The translations under genes and the position numbers were made by a program. Positions 57,421 through 64,000 of a stretch of 64,000 nt of DNA are shown in pieces. Positions within the stretch are counted from its first letter, which is position 1. Every line of letters begins with the position of its first letter. The notes under the pieces are model-generated. The model worked only from the letters and a program-made list of their open reading frames with translations, made no database searches and had not been told where the DNA came from. This DNA is from Pseudomonadales bacterium (GTDB lineage Bacteria > Pseudomonadota > Gammaproteobacteria > Pseudomonadales > UBA5862): positions 62,001-126,000 of the forward strand of contig JACKOQ010000002.1 in NCBI GenBank assembly GCA_024234215.1, written 5' to 3'.

Positions 57421-58155
57421 TCACTGGTTCGCGGGCGGTTGATCGGCAACCGCTCCAGCATCGCGCACCCATGGCCGGCAACTTTGCCCGCGCTGACAAT
57501 ATTCGTGCAACAACCGTGCAAAACGTGCCCGGTCGATCTGCTCGGCACCCAGGCTGATCATGTGGTCATTGGCCACCTGACAGTCAATCAGCCGATAGCC
57601 CCACTCTCGCAGCCAGTCGACCAGCTGGGCAAAGGCCACCTTGGAGGCATCGCTGCGGCGACTGAACATCGATTCGCCGAAGAAGACCCGGTCGATCGCC
57701 ACGCCATAGAGGCCACCGACCAGTTCACCCTGCTGCCAGCTCTCCACCGAATGGGCAAAGCCGAGGCGATGCAGACGGCAGTAGGCGGCATGCATCTCGC
57801 GGGTGATCCAGGTACCGGTCGCCCCGGCGCGCGGGGCCGCACAGTGGGCCACCACGGCGCTGAATGCCTGGTCGGTGGTGACCTGGTAATCGCCACGGCG
57901 AATCCGCTTGCGCAGGCTGGTCGAGGGGCGGTAGTGCTCCGGAAAGATCACCGCACGCGGGTCGGGCGACCACCAGAGGATCGGCTGCCCGGCCTCATAC
58001 CAGGGAAAGATGCCACGCCGATAGGCGTGCAGCAGCCGCTCGGGGGAGAGGTCACCGCCAATCGCCAGCAGGCCGTTGGGCTCCTCCAGCGCCTGCTCGA
58101 TCGGCGGAAAGTGTATCTGGCCGGGGTCGAGCAGCGCCGGCGCCTGAACGCTCAT
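57421..58155 (-). CDS. aat: Leucyl/phenylalanyl-tRNA-protein transferase
   Basis: Transfers Leu or Phe to proteins with N-terminal Lys or Arg, the other branch of the N-end rule served by ClpS/ClpAP. 244 residues: GLLAIGGDLSPERLLHAYRR, then GIFPWYEAGQPILWWSPDPR, HRLGFAHSVESWQQGELVGG and GVAIDRVFFGESMFSRRSDA, all canonical. It lies between trxB and bpt, abutting bpt. Confidence 0.96.
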   Translation of the reverse strand: MSVQAPALLDPGQIHFPPIEQALEEPNGLLAIGGDLSPERLLHAYRRGIFPWYEAGQPILWWSPDPRAVIFPEHYRPSTSLRKRIRRGDYQVTTDQAFSAVVAHCAAPRAGATGTWITREMHAAYCRLHRLGFAHSVESWQQGELVGGLYGVAIDRVFFGESMFSRRSDASKVAFAQLVDWLREWGYRLIDCQVANDHMISLGAEQIDRARFARLLHEYCQRGQSCRPWVRDAGAVADQPPANQ

Positions 58156-58173
58156 CCGCTGACTCCGCCGCCA

Positions 58174-59127
58174 TCAGCCATGGCCGTCGAGATAGCGCTC
58201 GGCATCGAGTGCCGCCATGCAGCCAAAGCCGGCCGAGGTGATGGCCTGCCGGTAGACCGAGTCGGCCACGTCACCGGCGGCAAAGACGCCGGGCACCGAG
58301 GTGGCCGTGGCGTTGCCCCAACCGCCGCCCTGAATCCTGATGTAACCACCCTCCATCTCCAGTTGCCCACTGAAGATTCCGGTGTTGGGTTGGTGACCGA
58401 TGGCGATGAAAATGCCATGCAGGTCGATCTGCTGGCATTGGCCATCCAGCGTCGAGCGCAGCCGCATGCCGGTGACGCCGCTGTCATCGCCCAGCACTTC
58501 GTCGAGCGTCTGGTTCCATTCGATGCGGATGTTGCCGGTGGCGGCACGGTCGAGCAGCTTCTGCTGCATGATCTTCTCGCCGCGCAGCTGATCGCGCCGG
58601 TGCACCAGCACCACTTCGGCGGCGATGTTGGAGAGGTAGAGCGCCTCTTCGATCGCGGTGTTGCCGCCACCGATCACCGCCACCCGCTTCTTGCGGTAGA
58701 AAAAGCCATCGCAGGTGGCACAGGCGCTGACGCCACGGCCGCGGTAGAGCTGTTCGGAGGGCAGGCCGAGGTAGCGGGCCGAGGCGCCGGTGGCGATGAT
58801 CAGCGCATCGCAGCTGTAGGCCTGACTGTCGCCCTGCAACCGGAACGGGCGGCGGCTGAGGTCGGCCTCGATGATGCGGTCCATCACGATCCGTGTCTCG
58901 AACCGCTCGGCATGTTGCTGCATCCGCGCCATCAGCGCCGGTCCCTGCAACCCCTCGACATCACCAGGCCAGTTGTCGACATCGGTGGTGGTGGTCAACT
59001 GTCCGCCCAGCTCCAGGCCACTGATGACCACCGGAGCGAGGTTGGCGCGCGCGGCATAGATGGCGGCGGTCAGGCCGGCCGGGCCTGAACCGAGGATGAT
59101 GAGCGGATGGTGCTGGACGGTGGTCAT
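58174..59127 (-). CDS. trxB: Thioredoxin reductase
   Basis: NADPH-dependent flavoenzyme that reduces thioredoxin. The ATG at 59127 gives 317 residues. FAD site IILGSGPAGLTAAIYAARAN, redox pair Cys 136/139 in SACATCDGFFY, NADPH site VIGGGNTAIEEALYL, and a second FAD motif GVFAAGDVADSVYRQAI. The open frame goes on to 59637 but the extra part is not family sequence. A TATAAT on the same strand lies about 40 bases upstream. It heads trxB-aat-bpt. Confidence 0.95.
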   Translation of the reverse strand: MTTVQHHPLIILGSGPAGLTAAIYAARANLAPVVISGLELGGQLTTTTDVDNWPGDVEGLQGPALMARMQQHAERFETRIVMDRIIEADLSRRPFRLQGDSQAYSCDALIIATGASARYLGLPSEQLYRGRGVSACATCDGFFYRKKRVAVIGGGNTAIEEALYLSNIAAEVVLVHRRDQLRGEKIMQQKLLDRAATGNIRIEWNQTLDEVLGDDSGVTGMRLRSTLDGQCQQIDLHGIFIAIGHQPNTGIFSGQLEMEGGYIRIQGGGWGNATATSVPGVFAAGDVADSVYRQAITSAGFGCMAALDAERYLDGHG

Positions 59128-59164
59128 GAGGCAGTGCGGCTCCACAGTTGGATTTGGGAGGCCG

Positions 59165-59170
59165 ATTATA
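59165..59170 (-). promoter_or_regulatory. Putative -10 box of trxB-aat-bpt
   Basis: TATAAT on the minus strand, about 38 bases before the trxB ATG. The -35 position is poor. Before the CRISPR island arrived, this transcript would probably have continued into infA. Confidence 0.4.
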
Positions 59171-59295
59171 GCCATGCGCCATGAAGAGCGCCCAGCCGCG
59201 CTTGGGCAGGCCTGCTGCCGGGCCGATCGCCAGCCGTCACGCGGACGGCTAGAATCCGTGCGCAATTCAGTCCTATCTTTCTGCAAGGAGTCCCG

Positions 59296-60306
59296 ATGTC
59301 GGCATCCCGGCCCATTCCCACCAATCTGATCAGTGGCTTTCTCGGCGCGGGCAAGACCACCGCGATTCTGCACCTGCTCAGACAGAAGCCGGCCGATGAG
59401 CGCTGGGCAGTGCTGGTCAACGAGTTTGGCGAGATCGGCATCGATGGCGCGATTCTGGCCGGCGAGGGCGCCTATGTGCGTGAGGTGACCGGCGGCTGCA
59501 TCTGCTGTGTGGCCGGGTTGCCGCTGCGGGTCGGACTCAATTTGCTGATCGCCCAAGCCCGGCCCGACCGGCTGCTGATCGAGCCGACCGGCCTCGCCCA
59601 TCCGCAGCAGATCGGCAAGATGCTGACCGACGAGCACTACCGGTCACAGCTCGAGCTGCGCGCCAACCTCTGTCTGGTCGATCCACGCAAGCTGGGCGAT
59701 GCGCGTTACCTCGACAATGACACCTTCAACGCGCAGTTGCGGCTGGCCGATCTCATCGTCGGCACCAAGAGCGACCTGTGCGATGCGCAGGACCGGCAGC
59801 GCTTCGAACAGCTGCTGGCCGCGCTGCCGACCCCGCGGCCGGCGCAGGAGTGGGTGGCCCATGGCCAGATCGATCCCGCCTGGCTCGACCTGCCGCGGCT
59901 GGCGCGCCCTTCCACCACCGCGGTGGTGCTCGATGCGCACCACCATCACCACCACGGCGAAGACGACGCCGAACCGGCCAGCATCGAATCGGTGCGGCTG
60001 GCTGTCGGTCAGCGCTTCGTCCGGCGCGAGAACCAGGGACAGGGACACTACAGTTGCGGCTGGCTGTTTGCCCCTGACACCCGCTTTTCGCTGTCGCTGC
60101 TGATGCAATTGGTGTCACAACTGACGGTGCTGCGCTGCAAGGCGGTGGTCGACACCAGCCAGGGGCGTCTGGTGCTGAACATGGAGAGCGGCGCGCTGTC
60201 GGTGTCACCGACCCGCAGCGAGGAGGCCGGTCGCATCGAGATCATCGACAGCGAACCGCTCGACTGGGATGCGATCGAACAGGATCTGCTGCTGACGCTG
60301 CAATAG
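59296..60306 (+). CDS. CobW/COG0523-family metal-chaperone GTPase
   Basis: 336 residues. P-loop GFLGAGKTTAILHLL (14-28), the metal motif GGCICC (Cys 68, 70, 71), guanine motif GTKSD, and a C-terminal CobW domain after about residue 225. A natural run of six histidines (215-220, in VLDAHHHHHHGEDD) lies between the two domains, as is frequent in zinc- or nickel-handling members. AAGGAG precedes the ATG. The target metal enzyme is unknown; no zur site or metal gene is adjacent. Confidence 0.9.
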   Translation: MSASRPIPTNLISGFLGAGKTTAILHLLRQKPADERWAVLVNEFGEIGIDGAILAGEGAYVREVTGGCICCVAGLPLRVGLNLLIAQARPDRLLIEPTGLAHPQQIGKMLTDEHYRSQLELRANLCLVDPRKLGDARYLDNDTFNAQLRLADLIVGTKSDLCDAQDRQRFEQLLAALPTPRPAQEWVAHGQIDPAWLDLPRLARPSTTAVVLDAHHHHHHGEDDAEPASIESVRLAVGQRFVRRENQGQGHYSCGWLFAPDTRFSLSLLMQLVSQLTVLRCKAVVDTSQGRLVLNMESGALSVSPTRSEEAGRIEIIDSEPLDWDAIEQDLLLTLQ

Positions 60307-60322
60307 CCGGGACTGCCGGCTA
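60304..60322 (+). terminator. Hairpin overlapping the CobW-type gene stop
   Basis: TAGCCGG and CCGGCTA around GACTG; the first arm begins with the stop codon. There is no T-run. Possibly a weak terminator. Confidence 0.35.
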
Positions 60323-60370
60323 TGCTCAAGCGATGAGCCATCTGATCGACAACGCGGTCGTCACGACCGC

Positions 60371-62278
60371 ATGAACGCCAGACACACCGCACGCCCACGC
60401 CTTCTGAAAGGACGGTCTGCCCTCTGTCTGCTGCTGGGCGGCTGGCTGCTGCTGGCCCTGCAGCCGGGCTGGACGCAGGTGCTGGAGCTGCACGAGGCCC
60501 GCTTTCTGCTCAGTGATGCGCAGCAGCCTCCAGCGGACGATGCCGCCTGGCAGCCGCAGCCACTGCCCGACATCTGGACCCAGAGCCGCAATGGCATCGG
60601 CGGTGTCGGCTGGTACCGCTTCGATTTCGACTGGTCGGGCGATGAGCCTCTGACCCAGGCCATCTACCTGCCACGGCTCTGCATGAACGTGGCGGTCTAC
60701 CTCAACGGCGTGCTGATCGGCGATGGCGGCCGCTTCGATGAGCCGCTGGCGCGCAACTGGAACCGCCCGCTGCTGTTTCTGCTGCCACGGGATGCACTGC
60801 GCTCCGGCCACAACCGCCTCCATCTGCGGCTGCACACCCTCGGCTACTCGCAGAACAGCCTCTATCCACCCTTCATCGGACCGGAGCGCGAGCTGCGCCC
60901 CGACTACGAGCGGCTGCACTTTCTGCGCATCACCTTCAACCAGAGCATGACGCTGCTGATCACGGCGACCGGGTTGCTGATGCTGGGCCTGTGGTGGCGG
61001 CGCCGGCAGGACACCATGTATGGCTACTTCGGCCTGTCGGCACTGCTCTGGGCGCTCAACTCGACCAACCTCTACCTGGTGAAGGTGCCGCTCGCCAGCC
61101 GCGACTGGGAGATTCTGATCCATTCGGTCTTCCCGCTCTTTGCCGCCCTGCTGCTGATCTCGCTGCTGCGCCTGCTCGACCTGCGCCCGCGCCGGCTGGA
61201 GCAGGGGCTGTGGCTGACCCTGCTGCTGCCGATCCTGACGCTGCCGCTGGCCTTCACCGACGGATTGCCACAACTGCTGGTCATCTGGCAGAGCGCACCG
61301 CTGCCCGCCACCGGCGCGATGACGCTGCTGCTGACCCGGGTCGCCTGGCAGCGGCGCACGCCGGAGAGCCTGCTGCTGGCACTGGCGCTGTGGCTGACCA
61401 TCAGCCTCGGATTGCATGACTGGCTGCTGCACAACCGCTGGCTGGTCTGGAGCCGATCGATCCTCTGGGTCCGTCCGGGCGACCTGCATCTGCTGCACTA
61501 TGGCGCGCCACTGCTGTTTCTGGTGGTGGGCTGGATCATGACCAGCCGCTTCGTCGATGTGCTCAACCGCTTCGAACAGCTCAACCGCGATCTGGAGCTG
61601 CGGGTCGCCAGCAAACATGCCGCGCTGGAGGCCAACTTCGCCCGCATCGAGGAGCTGAACCGTGAGCAGGCGATGCTGGCCGAACGACAACGCATCGTCG
61701 CCGACCTGCACGATGGTCTGGGTGGACAACTGGTCACCGCGCTGCGACTGGTGGAGTCGAAACGCATCGATGCCACCGGCATGGCGGAACTGCTGCGCGA
61801 ATGTCTCGATGAGATGCGCATGGTGATGAACTCCATCACCCCGCAGGAGCATGACCTCGACGGCGTGCTGGCGACACTGCGCCACCGCTTTGCCAGCCGG
61901 CTGGAGCAGGCCGGCATCGAGCTGTTCTGGCAACTCGACAGCACGCTGCCCGACCGTCTGCTGAGCGCCCGGCAGGCGTTGCAGATGCAGCGCATCGTGC
62001 AGGAGTGCTTCACCAACATCCTCAAACATGCCGGCGCCAGCCAGGTTCATGTTCACAGCAGCGAGGTCGATGGAGTGCGCCAGCTCTGCATCGCCGACAA
62101 CGGCCGCGGCATGGCACCGCAGGCGGATGGCACTGGCCACGGCATCGCCAACATGCGCAGACGCATGGCCACGCTGGGGGGCAGCATCGACATCGACAGC
62201 TCGGCAGCGGGCACCCGGATTCTGCTGCGGCTACCCCCCGTGGGCAAGGGGTGGCGCACCCTGCCGGAACAACCATAA
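60371..62278 (+). CDS. NarL-type sensor histidine kinase with 7TM receptor-like sensor
   Basis: 635 residues. A secretion signal/first helix (LCLLLGGWLLLALQPG) leads to an extracytoplasmic beta domain (about 40-190; GVGWYRFDFDWSGDEPL), then about seven transmembrane helices (195-400), a short coiled coil, and the HisKA_3 domain. This has phospho-acceptor His 447 in AERQRIVADLHDGLGGQLVT, and the HATPase has IVQECFTNILKHAGA and DNGRGM. The signal is unknown. The response regulator gene follows after 7 bases. Confidence 0.92.
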   Translation: MNARHTARPRLLKGRSALCLLLGGWLLLALQPGWTQVLELHEARFLLSDAQQPPADDAAWQPQPLPDIWTQSRNGIGGVGWYRFDFDWSGDEPLTQAIYLPRLCMNVAVYLNGVLIGDGGRFDEPLARNWNRPLLFLLPRDALRSGHNRLHLRLHTLGYSQNSLYPPFIGPERELRPDYERLHFLRITFNQSMTLLITATGLLMLGLWWRRRQDTMYGYFGLSALLWALNSTNLYLVKVPLASRDWEILIHSVFPLFAALLLISLLRLLDLRPRRLEQGLWLTLLLPILTLPLAFTDGLPQLLVIWQSAPLPATGAMTLLLTRVAWQRRTPESLLLALALWLTISLGLHDWLLHNRWLVWSRSILWVRPGDLHLLHYGAPLLFLVVGWIMTSRFVDVLNRFEQLNRDLELRVASKHAALEANFARIEELNREQAMLAERQRIVADLHDGLGGQLVTALRLVESKRIDATGMAELLRECLDEMRMVMNSITPQEHDLDGVLATLRHRFASRLEQAGIELFWQLDSTLPDRLLSARQALQMQRIVQECFTNILKHAGASQVHVHSSEVDGVRQLCIADNGRGMAPQADGTGHGIANMRRRMATLGGSIDIDSSAAGTRILLRLPPVGKGWRTLPEQP

Positions 62279-62285
62279 TGGCCCG

Positions 62286-62930
62286 ATGATGAAAAACGGA
62301 TTGATCGTCGAGGATCTGGCCGAAAACAGACTCTGGCTGAGCCAGACGCTGCAACAGAGCTTTGCCGACATGGCCATCCATTGCGCCACCAGCCTCGCCG
62401 AGGCACGCCACTGGCTGGCCACCTCCCCACCGCCCGACATGGCACTGATCGATCTGGGCCTGCCCGATGGCAGCGGCATCGAGCTGATCGAACTGCTCAA
62501 TCAGCGCGCGCCGGCGACCCTCTGCGTCGTCGCCACCATCTATGACGACGACAACCACCTTTTTGCCGCCCTGCGCGCCGGCGCCCAAGGCTACATCCTC
62601 AAGGATCAGGGCCGCGACGAGGCAGCCCGGCTGCTGCAGGGCATCGCCGCCGGGCAGCCACCGCTGTCGTCGAGCATCGCCCGGCGGATTCTTGGTTCGT
62701 TCAAGGCAGAGCCGCCCCAGCCACTGCCGGAGGCGCAGCCGACGCTGACCCCGCGCGAGCATGAGGTGCTGCGGCTGATCAGCAAGGGCATGACCCTGAC
62801 CGAAACCGCCCGGCTGCTGCAACTGAGCCGCCACACCGTCGATGGCTACGTCAAGGAGATCTACCGCAAGCTCAATGTCTCCTCCCGCGCCGAGGCGGCA
62901 CTGACCGCCCACAACTTCGGGCTGGTGTAG
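62286..62930 (+). CDS. LuxR/NarL-family response regulator
   Basis: 214 residues from the first of two ATGs at 62286. The receiver domain (1-120) has Asp 56 in MALIDLGLPDGSGIEL, Thr 84 and Lys 106 in GYILKDQ. The LuxR-type HTH (about 150-210) has LTPREHEVLRLISKGMTLTE and HTVDGYVKEIYRKLNV. It pairs with the preceding kinase. The next gene may be its target, but no operator could be read. Confidence 0.95.
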   Translation: MMKNGLIVEDLAENRLWLSQTLQQSFADMAIHCATSLAEARHWLATSPPPDMALIDLGLPDGSGIELIELLNQRAPATLCVVATIYDDDNHLFAALRAGAQGYILKDQGRDEAARLLQGIAAGQPPLSSSIARRILGSFKAEPPQPLPEAQPTLTPREHEVLRLISKGMTLTETARLLQLSRHTVDGYVKEIYRKLNVSSRAEAALTAHNFGLV

Positions 62931-62955
62931 GCCCGCTTTCGCACCTGCTCTGGCG

Positions 62956-62996
62956 CGTCTCCCCCGTGTTCACGGGGATGCGTTGACCGATCCACT
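62956..62996 (+). repeat. Dispersed repeat, copy 1
   Basis: CGTCTCCCCCGT, a small hairpin CCCCGTG/CACGGGG, and CGATCCACT at the end. A related copy occurs at 63867-63908, so one copy lies upstream of each of the two genes here. Confidence 0.6.
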
Positions 62997-63007
62997 GGAT
63001 ATTCTGA

Positions 63008-63044
63008 CGCACCGCACCGCCGGACACCCCGTCGGTGCGGTGCG
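63008..63044. other. Hairpin in the leader of the VPLPGG protein gene
   Basis: Perfect 12-base arms CGCACCGCACCG and CGGTGCGGTGCG with a 13-base loop, 41 bases before the ATG at 63085. There is no T-run. It may end the response-regulator transcript or fold in the 5' leader of the next mRNA. Confidence 0.55.
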
Positions 63045-63084
63045 GATCAGTCAGCATTCCCCGTCCACTGCACAGGAATCAGCC

Positions 63085-63786
63085 ATGAACACCTCCGTCA
63101 AGTCGATCGCAATCTCGACCTTCACTGCCATTGCACTGGCAACTCCGCTCACCAGCCTTGCTGCCCTCGCCCTCAACAGCGGCGTATCGAGCAGCGGCAC
63201 CACACTGGCTGCGGGCAGCATCGATCCCTTCTGGACCATCTCCACCGATGGCATGAACTTTTCGGCTGCCCGCGTGGCCTATCCCGGCTCCAACATGGTT
63301 TCAGGGCAGATCTGCTGTGGCATGGAATCGGTCAACAGCAACGCGGCCTGGATCAGCACCCCCAGCGTGACCGCCACCAATCCGACGACCGGTTGGGGTG
63401 TCAACAACACGGTCTATGCGCGCCGAACCTTCGATCTGACTGGCCATGACCTCGCCACAGTGGCGCTGAGTGGCGCCTTCCGTGTCGCCGACGTCGCCAG
63501 AGGGGTCTACATCAATGGCACGCTGATCGCCGGCACCAGCGGGAACAGCTACTCCTTTGCCGCGGACAACCCTTTCTCCATTGCCGCTGGCAGCGGTCTG
63601 TTCCTGCAGGGACTCAACACCCTCGAACTGCGCGGTCTGTCGGTCAACAACGGCTGGGATGCCTTCTGGTTGAACAGCACACTGACCTCTCAACCAGCAC
63701 CGGTGCCGCTGCCGGGTGGCCTGGGACTGCTGCTCTCCGGACTGGGCCTGCTTGGGCTGGCGCCGCGCCTGGCCCGGTCGTGCTGA
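63085..63786 (+). CDS. Secreted protein with VPLPGG C-terminal sorting signal
   Basis: 233 residues from the ATG at 63085 (AGGA upstream). The N-terminus is a signal peptide (IAISTFTAIALATPLTSLAA). The middle is Ser/Thr/Gly/Asn-rich without recognised catalytic motifs (DPFWTISTDGMNFSAARVAY, VYINGTLIAGTS). The C-terminus has VPLPGGLGLLLSGLGLLGLA followed by PRLAR: a PEP-CTERM/VPLPA-CTERM-like tripartite signal (motif, hydrophobic helix, Arg-rich end) recognised by exosortases. A surface or exopolymer-associated protein is inferred; no exosortase gene is in the window. Confidence 0.8.
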   Translation: MNTSVKSIAISTFTAIALATPLTSLAALALNSGVSSSGTTLAAGSIDPFWTISTDGMNFSAARVAYPGSNMVSGQICCGMESVNSNAAWISTPSVTATNPTTGWGVNNTVYARRTFDLTGHDLATVALSGAFRVADVARGVYINGTLIAGTSGNSYSFAADNPFSIAAGSGLFLQGLNTLELRGLSVNNGWDAFWLNSTLTSQPAPVPLPGGLGLLLSGLGLLGLAPRLARSC

Positions 63787-63813
63787 ACCGCACCCGCAAC
63801 CAAAGACCATTGC

Positions 63814-63843
63814 CCAAGGCCGTGCCAGCGCGCACGGCCTTGG
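63814..63843 (+). terminator. Hairpin after the VPLPGG protein gene
   Basis: Perfect 12-base arms CCAAGGCCGTGC and GCACGGCCTTGG with a six-base loop, 27 bases after the stop. There is no T-run, but position and stability suit a transcript end. Confidence 0.55.
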
Positions 63844-63866
63844 CGCATTCGACACAACCCGAAAGC

Positions 63867-63908
63867 CGTCTCCCCCCGTAACCACGGGGTGCCGCACATC
63901 GATCCACT
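63867..63908 (+). repeat. Dispersed repeat, copy 2
   Basis: CGTCTCCCCCCGT, CCACGGGG and a final CGATCCACT, alignable with 62956-62996. It lies about 50 bases before the next start codon. Confidence 0.6.
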
Positions 63909-63957
63909 CCAATAGCATCTGCTCCAGTACTTTTTGATCAACCCCCTGGAGTCGAAG

Positions 63958-64000
63958 ATGAACAGCATCCATCCGCAACCGCCGGCAACCCTGCGCAAAC
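63958..64000 (+). CDS. Start of a further gene (cut by window edge)
   Basis: An ATG at 63958 preceded by CTGGAG opens a frame MNSIHPQPPATLRK that runs off the window. Only 14 residues are visible, so no function can be given. The upstream context (repeat copy 2) is like that of the VPLPGG protein gene. Confidence 0.45.
   Translation, partial: MNSIHPQPPATLRK

Noticed and set aside
59938..59955. Six consecutive His codons as a cloning tag artefact
   Set aside because: COG0523 GTPases often have natural His-rich linkers at this place; the flanking sequence is genomic and in frame.
62956..62996. CCCCGTGTTCACGGGGATG looks like a type I-E CRISPR repeat
   Set aside because: The only similar sequence is at 63867, more than 900 bases away and diverged; there is no regular array and no I-E cas gene.

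Overview
The window is G+C-rich DNA from a motile gammaproteobacterium. The evidence is gene order: cheV-cheR-flgBCDE-flgFGHIJKL diverging from flgA-flgM-flgN, an E. coli/Pseudomonas-style ccmABCDEFGHI operon, and clpS-clpA facing infA with bpt-aat-trxB beyond. These arrangements are typical of the Pseudomonas/Chromatiales side of the class. I cannot name a genus.

Layout. 1-272 is the start of mutS. 273-839 holds a tRNA 3' fragment, a palindromic repeat and one doubtful small ORF. 840-14392 (minus strand) is the rod/hook/chemotaxis cluster and 14594-16237 (plus) is flgAMN. Three sigma-54-like promoters and one sigma-28-like promoter can be read directly. 16453-22398 carries a cytochrome c, an Smr-domain protein, folE, an alpha/beta hydrolase, two adjacent acyl-CoA dehydrogenases and a formate/nitrite channel. 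22417-25059 is a P-type cation ATPase. 25078-30610 is a type III restriction-modification locus (mod ... res) with toxin-antitoxin-type genes between mod and res, one of them broken by a single extra base. 30781-37689 is the cytochrome c maturation operon ccmABCDEFGHI, followed by mtnA, a thioesterase, a MOSC protein, a universal stress protein, clpS, clpA and infA.

44218-56692 is a type I-C CRISPR-Cas island: Phd/PIN toxin-antitoxin pair, cas3, cas5c, cas8c (with an internal cas11c start), cas7c, an opposite-strand ParE-type toxin-antitoxin pair, cas4, cas1, cas2, leader, and an array of 44 repeats and 43 spacers. It lies exactly between infA and bpt, which are normally adjacent in this cluster (infA-bpt-aat-trxB). 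Downstream are bpt, aat, trxB, a CobW-type GTPase, a NarL-type two-component pair, a VPLPGG C-terminal-signal secreted protein, and the first codons of another gene.

How the genes work together. The flagellar cluster shows a classic hierarchy: sigma-54 for hook/basal-body operons and FliA for flgM. The two islands (type III R-M and type I-C CRISPR) are both defence loci and both carry protein toxin-antitoxin genes inside their operons. That is the most unusual theme of the window. The cas operon is effectively split by an inverted toxin-antitoxin pair into an interference half (cas3-5-8-11-7) and an adaptation half (cas4-1-2 plus array). The array shows signs of repeated sampling of the same targets: one spacer occurs twice, and two other spacers read the same target from opposite strands.
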